Assembly (NCBI GenBank): GCA_963556695.1
Contig: CAUWAG010000020.1
Span: 3,038,001 to 3,102,000, forward strand
DNA from: Anthostomella pinea
Taxonomy: Eukaryota; Ascomycota; Sordariomycetes; Xylariales; Xylariaceae
Reading direction: 5' to 3'
DNA: 64,000 bases
Of the stretch, positions 55,670 through 64,000 are shown piece after piece. Every line of letters starts with the position of its first letter. Position 1 is the first letter of the stretch. Both the position numbers and the translations under genes were made by a program. The notes beneath the pieces are model-generated. The model had not been told where the DNA came from and ran no database searches. It was given only the letters and a program-made list of their open reading frames with translations.

Positions 55670-58427
55670 CTACGACTCCGACAACCCCTCGCTCGCCAGC
55701 TCGATAGCCTTAGCAGCCGCCTCGTCAAAGTCGTCAAACGCGAACAGCGGCAGTCCGCTCTCGGCGATGATCCGCTGGCCCTCCTGCTCGTTGGTGCCGC
55801 GGATCCGCACCACGACGGGCACCGACATGCGCAGGTCCCGGAACGCGAGCACGACGCCCCGCGCGATCATGTCGCCGAGCGTTAGGCCGCCGAAGATGTT
55901 GACGAATATGCACTGCGTAAGGGAGTTTGTTAGCTGGTTGATCTTGGTTTTTGAACTTTCTCTGGTCATGTCTTTGAGAAGGCGAACGAAACAGATGGGA
56001 GATGCCGGGGGTCTTGCCTGGAAGTGAGTGGAAGTGGATGAGACAGGCAGAACAGGGGATATTCAGAAACAGTAAACAGCAAGAAAGGGGGAAGGGGGAA
56101 AAGGGGGAAGGGGGGAAAGGGGGAAGGGGGGAAAGGGGGCAAGCATACCTTAACCCTCGCATCCGTCAAAACAAGCTCAAAACTCCGCTTGACCGTCTCG
56201 CTCGTCGCCTTGCCCCCGGTATCCAGAAAGTTGGCCGCGCGCCCGCCCGCGTCCGCCAGCGCGTCCACCGTGTTCATCGCCAGCCCGGCCCCGTTGACGA
56301 GCGTGCCGATGTTGCCGCGCGGGTCCGGCAGCCTGATGTAGACGATGCCCTCCCGCGCGGCAGCGGCCTCGTGGGTTTCCTCCGCGCTGGGGCTGGGGCT
56401 GGCGTCCCGCAGCGCTTGGATGTCGGACTGTCGCCCGCTGCTGCTGAAGGCGGCGTCGTCGAAGCCGGGGTGGGCGTCTGCGATCGCCAGTGCGGATTGC
56501 TCGTTGTTGTTGCCGCTGTCGTCTCTGGTCGAGGAGACGATATGCGTCGAGAGGAGGAAGGCTTCCTTTTCTGTGAACAGGTCTATCAGCCCGCTGATGA
56601 TCGGGCGGAGCGAGTCGGTGCTGTTTGCGTCGAGGCCGAGATGGGCCGCTATGGCGGGCAGGGGCAGGTCCTGCCCCCTGGTGCCGTAGTCGAAGTCGAA
56701 CTTCTTGGACGCGACGGCGTCCGTGGATGGGGAGGCGATGATGCAGGGGTTTCGCGTGGAGCGGTTCACGGTCACCGCTAGCAGGCGGCGCGGGCCGGTG
56801 AGGGAGTCGAGGTCGTCGATGACGGGGATGCCGCGCTGACGGAGGAGGTCGAGGGCTGTGCTTTGAGTCAAGTAGATGCTTCGCTTTTGGGTTCTGGGCT
56901 TCACATGTCGGAAGGCTTCACGTGTTGAAAGGGGTCGATGAGCCGCCATGGTGTGCATACCCCTTCGTTGGTTCGGGCTGCCGGGTGGCGAGACACCACC
57001 GCCGGAGGGCTTCGAGCCCTCAAGCATGGCCTTCAACACTGGCCCGAACCTCGAGGGGTGGTTTATTATGGTTGCTCCGGCTGCCTTTAGGGCTTCGACC
57101 TTGGCTAGGGCGGAGGGTTCGCCGGGTAAGGTGAAGGCGCCGGCGTGGCCCATGATGCGGCCGGGGACGGCGTTGATGCCTCCTATTATGGCGGCGATAG
57201 GTCTGTTAGGGAGATTAGCATCAGTCCAAACACTCTAGCATTGTGGTGGCCAACTTCGGCTTCTCAGTTCTCGACCTGTATACCATGATCCAGTCGGCGG
57301 CTTCGATCTCGGCGTCACCGCCAATTTCGCCAATAAGGGCAATCGCTTCTGTGTCCTTATCCTCGACGAGGATCTGTAAACCATCTTTCAGAGTCGTGCC
57401 TGGGAGCACGTCGCCTCCTACTCCGATGGACATGCTTTGACCCAGGCCGGATCTGAGCGTAGATGCAGCAGCTAAACACGGTCAGGTTACTCCCCTGAAG
57501 TGAAGGATTCGGGTCTGGCAAGCTTACTTTCATAGCTTAGAGTCCCCGATCGAGCCACAATGCCTATACGTCCAGGCTCGAAACAAGGCAACGGCTGGAA
57601 ACCTGCGGGAGGCACGTTCAGCCATTACACGCCTAAAGGGGGCATGTGACCATTACCGACCTATCCTGCATTTTCCCACCGAGGATATAATTCCTGGTGA
57701 ATTTGCGCCCACTAACCTTGAAGCAGACTGCGTCTTCAGAACGGAGTGTATCTACGTATAAATTAGCTCCCGGCCAGGTGTTTCATAGGTCCAGACGCCA
57801 GTGTCACTTACCCGAAGCAGGTCATGCAATGGGATATGCTCCGCGACAGCGACGATGAGCGGCACCTCGGCCTCGATGGCCTCTTCAATGGCCGCGGTGG
57901 CCTGGTGTGCAGCGACGTATATGCCCGTCGCATCGGGCTTGAGGACTTCCATCGCCTAGTTGGGGCGTTATTAGCTTCCATGCTCCATCTGTCCCGGCCG
58001 TGGAATACCAATTCACCTTGCGAACTGTGGGCAGAACGGGCAAGCCCAGATGCTCGCCTTCGCGGCCGGGCCTCACGCCACCGACAATGTTGGTGCCCCA
58101 TGCTATGGACTCTTTGGCGTTGGCAGTTGCCTGAGTTGGTCAGCTGGGGAGAGCTGCTGGACTGCCTGTGATGCAAGTGACTTGCCTGTCTCCCTGTATC
58201 GCATTATCAACGGGTGTTTCGGCGTATAGGAATGAAAGGAAAACCGAACCTGTGAAGCCTTGGAATATCACGCGTGTATGGCTACCGATCTTCAAGTTCT
58301 TCAGTGTTGAGTCGTAGTTTCGGACAATAGCGGTGTTGTGGAAGCTCCGTCCTGCAGCAAGGCTATAGCTATACCTCGGCAATAATGTGCCTTTAGCTCT
58401 GCTGATCCTAGGAACTCTCGATAACAT
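55670..58427 (-). CDS. Mitochondrial succinyl-CoA ligase-like alpha-beta fusion with reduced ATP-grasp
   Basis: Nine exons: 58427-58250, 58193-58186 (8 nt), 58130-58017, 57955-57812, 57751-57661, 57602-57528, 57471-57255, 57202-56149, 55912-55670. They join in frame to 707 residues. Residues 1-45 are an Arg/Ser-rich mitochondrial presequence. The alpha half follows: RVIFQGFTGRQATANAKES (CoA-binding), GTNIVGGVRPGREG, VPLIVAVAEHIPLHD, VGANSPGIISSVGKCRIG, GIVARSGTLSYE, SIGVGGDVLPG, ALIGEIGGDAE and the phospho-His motif GHAGAF (His about 295). After a linker (about 345-380) comes beta-like sequence: RSIYLTQSTALDLLRQRGIPV, LAVTVNRSTRNP, then the ligase domain DPRGNIGTLVNGAGLAMNT, GGRAANFLDTGGKATSETV, CIFVNIFGGLTLGDMIARG, VPVVVRIRGTNEQEG. 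Roughly 65 or more residues of the usual ATP-grasp region, including the Gly-rich loop, are missing and no EINPL motif is seen. The pathway would be the TCA-cycle step between succinyl-CoA and succinate, but nucleotide-driven activity is doubtful. Confidence 0.88.
56087..56139. repeat. Seven G5-6 runs in intron 8 of the SCS-like gene
   Basis: On the plus strand seven runs of five or six G are separated by two to four A. On the mRNA strand this is a C/T tract starting 9 bases inside the 5' splice site at 56148. The G strand could form G-quadruplexes. Intron 8 (55913-56148, 236 nt) is by far the longest in this gene. Confidence 0.9.
58186..58193 (-). other. 8-nt micro-exon and GC-AG intron of the SCS-like gene
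   Basis: Exon 1 ends in phase 1 at FTG (58250) and exon 3 starts in phase 0 (58130). No single splice joins them in frame without a stop. An 8-nt exon GGAGACAG bridges them and restores FTG-RQ-ATANAKES, where alpha subunits have FTGKQ. The upstream intron is 56 nt (GTTCGG...ATACAG). The downstream intron is 55 nt with the non-canonical but consensus-matching donor CAG|GCAAGT, a gctgacc branch and a CTCAG acceptor. Confidence 0.72.
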
Positions 58428-59365
58428 CTTGTCTCAAATAGGGATAACACAATTGTCTTGACTAGGTGATGATATGGAACTCGTTAGGAATCATTCAAGA
58501 CCTGGAAGGCTACGATAATCGATTGTCTTATATGATGTAAGGTTGGTAGGACACACTTGAGAGACGTTCTCCGGTCCACCCCACGGCCCGGTGTAGGTCG
58601 GAGGACGTTGGTTCCCTATGAACGGATATAAGCCGGTTATAACCTGCATTGATGTGAAATATGTGAAGCAGACATGCAAGTTCAACGAGACAAGTATGAG
58701 GAAAGCAAGCCATAGCCAGAAGGTCCAGAGCTCCCTTTTACAGCTGTGACCTATAGAACTGGGCCAGTCAGATATGAGCTTCAGGCTGTAGTAGCCTGAT
58801 TGTAGAGCCGCGAAGTTGTATATCACTCAACAGCTGAAGCACCAAGGTCCAAGTATGAAGGGTGATAGCTTGCCTGTAGGTTGCCCAGGAGGCGCCGAGT
58901 AGGAATCGAGCACCATATCTGAAGAAGGAAATCACCACCACACGCTCGGTAACTCTGGGTATTCTAACGGGTATAAGTACAGAAACTATCGTACAGAGCG
59001 GTTCAGGAATTCCCCAGAATGAACAGCTGGCCTTGCGCATTGGTCAAGACTGAAGACATCTGTCCAAGTTCCGTGCAGAACGGCATAGTGGTCATAGGGG
59101 CACTCCCCTCTCCAGTCGCTCTGAGGTTCAGTCCCATGATGGGAACATCGTGCCCGGCCGTCCATCTCGCCACAAGTACTCCCCACAGAAGTCTCAAAAT
59201 CCCCTTGGGCAGCTAGCAGTGTTAGTGCAAATGGTTTGCTTGTCCCTCGCATGCGAATGTAGACGAATGCTCACGAAGCCTGCGGTCTCTTATCCGATGC
59301 TTGCCTCCCTACAGCAAGACGCAGGCAGAAAATAGACCACGCAACCTGGGCCGAGCGTGTCCATA
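58428..59365. other. Intergenic region, COX19 to SCS-like gene
   Basis: About 940 bases holding the SCS-like promoter and the COX19 3' end, both genes on the minus strand. No further gene is seen. Confidence 0.45.
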
Positions 59366-59855
59366 CTACGACTGGGAACCTTTCGTGTCCTCCTTTCTAG
59401 GAGCCGGAGCCGTTGATGCATCTGTGTTCGACTGCTCTTGGAATCCCAAGTTCTTGAAGTCGTCCTTGGCCATTAGGTTCCTTTTCATTGGAGACCTGGT
59501 CAGCATATAGAGCAGTAATGTTGGGACTAGTGAGTGCTTACCGGTCCATCCGACATCCAAGATACGACTTCGCCAGGCCGCGGCACTCTTCATCATTCAT
59601 CCCCTTGACCCTCTTAATGCATGAGAGGTAGCGCGTCATGACATCTTTGCATTCGCCTATCGACAATCAGCATAAGTCAGTGATTGGGGGTATCAACGCA
59701 TACCATCATGATCTAGAGGAAAGCTACCACGTTGCGGCCTGTGATGAGTGTAGGTAAGCGTCAGAGTTCCGGGAAAGGGGCAGATCAAGATGGAGAGCTT
59801 ACGGGGTAGGCTTCCCGGTGTACGGGCCGGAGCCTGGGCTGCCGAAAGAACTCAT
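59366..59855 (-). CDS. cox19: Cytochrome c oxidase assembly protein COX19
   Basis: A small twin-CX9C protein of the mitochondrial intermembrane space and cytosol that takes part in copper delivery for cytochrome c oxidase assembly. Four exons: 59855-59803, 59738-59704, 59656-59542, 59480-59366. Their introns of 64, 47 and 61 nt have canonical ends, giving 105 residues. It reads [20 protein letters not shown], then [22 protein letters not shown] (first CX9C), [14 protein letters not shown] (second CX9C), [17 protein letters not shown] and a variable polar tail. Every junction falls inside conserved sequence (PTP/PQR, HDG/EC, MDR/NLM), which makes the model firm. It is missed by simple ORF calling because each exon is short. 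It lies directly upstream of the mitochondrial SCS-like gene on the same strand, with separate promoters expected. Confidence 0.95.
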
Positions 59856-60214
59856 AGAGAATTTGGCAGTGGTTGCAAGTATGAACGAATGTTGATTACT
59901 GTAGACTTTGATCTATCGTTTCGTCATTGGGTACGCCGAGTGTCGATTGCTGTTGAGTGATGTGCAACTGGATAGCCACTCAGGAGAGTCGTGCAGTGGA
60001 CAGTTGGAATTCAGTGAAAACTCACGACGCTTACAGTACGCGTAGACACTGTACACGACCGTGCCCATTAGCGAAGTGCTAGGCGGGCAGGTGCCACTAT
60101 GCAGGTGGGCATCACTGCATCGGCCAAAAGTGATCACCCCCGTGTGGACCGTGCGAATGCTTCTAGTACAGCTCTATGCGAGCTCCTGGAATTAACGCCC
60201 AACTACCATGATCT
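59856..60214. other. COX19 promoter side, up to the AT-rich block
   Basis: GC-normal sequence between the COX19 start and the abrupt AT-rich boundary. It should contain the COX19 promoter; no specific element is identified. Confidence 0.4.
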
Positions 60215-60536
60215 CAAAAAATACGATTCGTATTCGTACTTAGTATCGTATCTATATAATTTTAATATTATATAGTTTAATAAAATTTATTTATTTTATT
60301 TAAAATATGTTTTAAAGCTAGTAATAAATAGTTATATTTAATTGGTTTAACTTTATAAACATATTCATATATATTTCAAGAATAAGCTATAATGATACTT
60401 ATATATAATATATAAATTTTATATATAACAGTGTTAGGTCATATAATATAAGTAGTATGGTTATAAGTAGTTTATACGCGAAATTAGTAAATTTAAAGTA
60501 GCTTTAATGCCTTAAAAACGGTCAATTAATAAGCGT
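60215..60536. repeat. AT-rich, RIP-like block up to the solo LTR
   Basis: Abrupt switch to AT-rich, stop-dense DNA like that at 26.9-31.3 kb. No recognisable coding content. Confidence 0.75.
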
Positions 60537-60750
60537 TGTGACGGCCTGCACAGACCTTCCTACATGACAAGCGGATACTTCCCAATAGGGGAAGGATCTG
60601 ACCAGAGGATCCCCTTAAAGGGGCAACCTCCCATTGTACCTATCTCTCTCTCTCTCTTCCTTTCCTCTCTAGTCTTGATATTCTCGTTAATAGAGTAATA
60701 GCTGCTTGCTGCCGGCCATGTCCCAGCTCCTCAGTACGCTCGCCGTGACA
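60537..60750. mobile_element. Solo LTR, 214 bp, with 5-bp target duplication
   Basis: A GC-normal island that begins TGTGACGGC and ends GCCGTGACA (TG...CA with a near-perfect inverted terminal repeat), flanked by AGCGT at 60532-60536 and 60751-60755. These are the marks of an LTR-retrotransposon LTR left after recombination between the two LTRs. It contains a CT microsatellite near 60640-60660. No internal retrotransposon coding sequence is present. It is not AT-shifted, so it inserted after the surrounding DNA degenerated. Confidence 0.88.
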
Positions 60751-60755
60751 AGCGT

Positions 60756-61995
60756 TGCTTTTTATAACTTTAACGTTACGTTAATTAAACGCGTTATAAC
60801 TATATTTAAATATGAATCTATTTATAATAAATAATTATAAAACTATAAACGAACGTACTACTAATATTCTTACATATAAATTCTTATATAATAACATTTC
60901 TTATTACGACGTAATAAGACCTTAAATATATTTAAAAAGTTATACTTATATATGTAATAATAACTTTTTTCCGTTATAAACTTAACAGCACACGTTATAA
61001 TTATTAAGCTTATTTACTACGTTATTATAAAAGAGTTAATGAAATATAAAATCGACTATATAGTATAAAGTCGTTATTATTTTCCTCGTAAAGATCTTAA
61101 ACGCTGATAGTATTATAAATAACGCAAATAATTATACAGATAGCACGAAATTATTAACTATTAACGATAAAAAGCCCGTTAACTATAAAAGGCTATACCT
61201 TGCGAAAAAAGCCGAGAATGAATTTCTGTTTGAAAAATTGGAACTTTTAATAAATATATTATAAAAAAGCGACTCCTTTAAATATTGAATTACTCAATAT
61301 GGCAATTAAAAATGTGAATAATATCAAGTAACCTTTAACTTAATAAAAGGATTAAAAAGTATGAAAAGTTTTTTTTAGAAGGCGCTTTATTAAGAAAGAA
61401 CTTTAAAACTTCGATCAAAATAAATCAAACACTATTAAAGCAGTTACAAAAACCAAACAGTCTTTTAACACGATCAAAAAAAATGATAAGAATATAAAAA
61501 CATAAAAATATAAAAACACGCGAGAAATTACGCTTTAAATCGGGGTTAAATCTTATAAGGAACGGCTTTTTTAATAACCTTAAAGATTTAATAATTTATT
61601 TAAGATAAATAGGGGTAGCTTTGAAGATAACTTTTATCCTTTTTGGTTAATTTTGATTTTAATAATAAGGTATTTTTAAGCGCAAGGTTAAGCTTAATGA
61701 ATATTGCAATATTTACAATATAAAGGCATTTATATAGCTGATAATGGAAGCCAAATTTAAAGATTTTTTTTTTTATATATAATCGGATATTATTTCTTTT
61801 TTTAAAAATCAGTACAAAAAAGACCTTACTATTACCAAAGCTATTATTAATATCACGTTTAAAAAACTAACCGACATTAGTTTAAGCTTTTAATTAAGCG
61901 TAAAAATAATCAAAGCTTTTGATAAAATATAAGTAATAAAGAATAAAGTTTATTAATACATATTTTAAAAAGAGCTTACTAGCTTAAAATACGAA
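60756..61995. repeat. AT-rich, RIP-like block between two insertions
   Basis: Stop-dense AT-rich sequence without coding content; probably decayed transposon DNA of unknown type. Confidence 0.75.
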
Positions 61996-62004
61996 AGAAA
62001 TGCC

Positions 62005-62193
62005 ACGATGCCTGTTGCGTTATGTGGAATCTGGTGTTGTATTTCCAAAATAACAAGATGGGAGAAAAGGAACAGATGTGCGTACAGCTGAGGCTGCAGC
62101 ACATATAGTAGTCCTGGTCTTCTTATTCCACATCCACATGTGACTTGATGACTTAGCATCCAACTAGGTGGATACAGGTGCTAGACCGTCACA
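62005..62193. mobile_element. Candidate small insertion flanked by 9-bp direct repeats
   Basis: A GC-normal island of 189 bp inside AT-rich DNA. AGAAATGCC occurs immediately before it (61996-62004) and immediately after it (62194-62202). Read on the minus strand it begins TGTGACGGTC, like the first bases of the LTR at 60537, and TG...CA ends could be placed at 62193 and about 62013, but then the flanks do not match as a 5-bp duplication. The two islands do not otherwise look alike. It could be a second degraded solo LTR or a non-autonomous DNA element with a 9-bp duplication; no good terminal inverted repeats are seen. Confidence 0.5.
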
Positions 62194-62202
62194 AGAAATG
62201 CC

Positions 62203-63591
62203 TTATTAAATTTACCTTTAAACTTAGTAGTAATTAATTGGTTATGATATCTTTAATCTTTATAAAAATTAAAATAACTATTTAAACAAAGTAAGTCAAA
62301 AAGCTATTATAATATACAAAAAAGCCAAGGTTTTAATATTAATAAATAATTTTTGTAACAAGTTTTAAAATTCAATGGTGTAAACTTTTAAACTTAATAA
62401 TGATAAGTATAAAAACAATAATATAAAAAAGCAAATTATATACCGTTAAAAATAACGACAAAGTCGATAATAAAATTAAAGATTAAGGTTAAGGTTAAAA
62501 GAGATTTAATAAAAAAAAGGTTTTTTACCGATGAATAAGATAATTAGAGCAATTTTAAATATTAAAAGTATAAAAAATAAGATTATTTTTTTGAAAGACT
62601 GCTTTAATCATAACGGTAATAAACGATAAACTTATTATTTTTGAAATATTTTTAAAAAGCATAAAGCTTTTTAAAAGGCTTGAAAACCTAAAAGACTTAA
62701 ATTTAAATGACTTTTTTGCGGCAAACGTTAACCTTAGCTAATTAAAAAATCTTTAAAGTATTATAATTTTTTAATAAATATTTAAAATAAAAAAGAACGT
62801 GCTATAATATATTAGTTTAAATATATAATTATATGCTTTGTTTTATTAAAGATATTATACCATATTAATTTAAATACGAGACTGACTTTTTATATAGAAA
62901 CATTTCAAAATAGTCATTGCATACTTTATATTTATATCTAATGTTAAAAGTAAGGTTAATACTTGAAGCTAATTATTAAATTTTTTTAACATTTTATAAG
63001 ATTAAAATTTTAAAAAAGGCAATTAAAAAAAAAACCCTATATATTATAAACTAATCGGCATAAAAACAATAAGGTTTCTATATAGTTTAAATACGGGCTA
63101 TATATAAAGGAGTTTTCTATATAGATCTTTTTCAACAAACGATTGTATTAAAACGGAAGTTATATTACTAGAGACATATTTTCTAAACCTAAAGAAAAAC
63201 CTCTTACTATTTTTAACGTCGTTAGGAAAGGTTTACCTTTTAAAAACATAGATAATCTAAGAAAAATACCCATTAAAGTTTATTTAATAACTAATAAAAG
63301 TGCACACTAGATATTAATAATTATAAATATTATTTTTTAAGATTATTAATAGGAACGTAATGATTATAAATAAAGATATAAGCAAGATGATTCTTTCATG
63401 CTAATTATTATACTAAATTTTTTTATTAATTTAAATATTTATTTTTTAAAATAAAAATAAAAATAAAAATAACTATAAGTATCGATTTTTACTTTTAAAA
63501 CATCATAAATAGCTTTCATAAGGATTGTAATTAAGCAAAAGTGTATTAAAACAAATTAAAACCCTTTTAAAAAATAAATTAATAAATTAAT
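62203..63591. repeat. AT-rich, RIP-like block before the satellite
   Basis: Stop-dense, A/T homopolymer-rich sequence with no recognisable gene. Confidence 0.75.
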
Positions 63592-64000
63592 AAATTATTA
63601 AATTATTAAATTATTAAATTATTAAATTATTAAATTATTAAATTATTAAATTATTAAATTATTAAATTATTAAATTATTAAATTATTAAATTATTAAATT
63701 ATTAAATTATTAAATTATTAAATTATTAAATTATTAAATTATTAAATTATTAAATTATTAAATTATTAAATTATTAAATTATTAAATTATTAAATTATTA
63801 AATTATTAAATTATTAAATTATTAAATTATTAAATTATTAAATTATTAAATTATTAAATTATTAAATTATTAAATTATTAAATTATTAAATTATTAAATT
63901 ATTAAATTATTAAATTATTAAATTATTAAATTATTAAATTATTAAATTATTAAATAATTAAATTATTAAATTATTAAATTATTAAATTATTAAATTATTA
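63592..64000. repeat. (AAATTATT)n satellite, at least 51 copies
   Basis: The 8-bp unit AAATTATT repeats essentially perfectly to the last base of the window, about 51 copies, with one variant unit (AAATAATT at 63952-63959). Degenerate AATAAATT units lead into it from about 63580. The array continues beyond the window. Confidence 0.97.

Noticed and set aside
56149..56160. Read-through of the SCS-like gene past the exon 8 donor into a Pro/Phe-rich tail.
   Set aside because: The continuation is only the C/T tract of intron 8; the conserved VNIFGG segment is recovered by splicing to 55912.
63592..64000. Telomere or CRISPR-like array at the right edge.
   Set aside because: The unit is AAATTATT with no spacers and no TTAGGG-type repeat; it is a simple satellite.

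Overview
The window looks like chromosomal DNA of a filamentous ascomycete, most likely a Sordariomycete. Its genes carry short (47-120 nt) GT-AG introns with CTGAC/CTAAC-like branch points. Housekeeping proteins resemble Neurospora-type orthologues (Prp31, Clf1, Sft2, Cox19, LARP1). GC-balanced gene DNA alternates with sharply bounded AT-rich blocks of the kind left by repeat-induced point mutation (RIP). The species cannot be named from the sequence alone.

Layout. 0-5.6 kb: a five-exon omega-like glutathione transferase and the U4/U6.U5 snRNP factor PRP31. 5.6-11.4 kb: no recognisable gene. 11.5-16 kb: an Nrg1-like C2H2 zinc-finger protein and acetate kinase. 16-20 kb: gene-poor, with a relic of an FAD monooxygenase. 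20-26.3 kb: the splicing factor CLF1 (HAT repeats) and a DUF3824 glycine-zipper/RS-rich protein. 26.9-31.3 kb: an AT-rich block interrupted by a 1,860-bp pogo/Fot1-like transposon with 51-bp inverted repeats and a TA target duplication. Its transposase is broken only by two TAG codons that each fit CAG to TAG. 31.3-38.4 kb: accessory genes that look damaged or hard to model (trypsin-like secreted protease, an unknown fungal protein, a proline-rich protein). 39.8-47.8 kb: a La-motif (LARP1/Sro9-like) RNA-binding protein and the Golgi protein SFT2. 47.8-53.3 kb: no coding gene seen; the end is probably the long leader of the next gene. 53.3-59.9 kb: an intronless bHLH factor, a nine-exon mitochondrial succinyl-CoA ligase-like alpha-beta fusion, and COX19. 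60.2-64 kb: a second AT-rich block with a 214-bp solo LTR (5-bp target duplication), a second small insertion candidate, and at least 51 copies of an 8-bp AT satellite running off the right edge.

Functional themes are general: splicing (PRP31, CLF1), mitochondrial metabolism and respiratory assembly (SCS-like fusion, COX19), acetate metabolism (acetate kinase), transcription (two factors), and RNA and vesicle handling (LARP1, SFT2). No secondary-metabolite cluster or operon-like system is apparent. The most unusual object is the SCS-like fusion: the phospho-histidine site of the alpha half is kept, the ATP-grasp region of the beta half appears gutted, and the best gene model needs an 8-nt micro-exon followed by a GC-AG intron.
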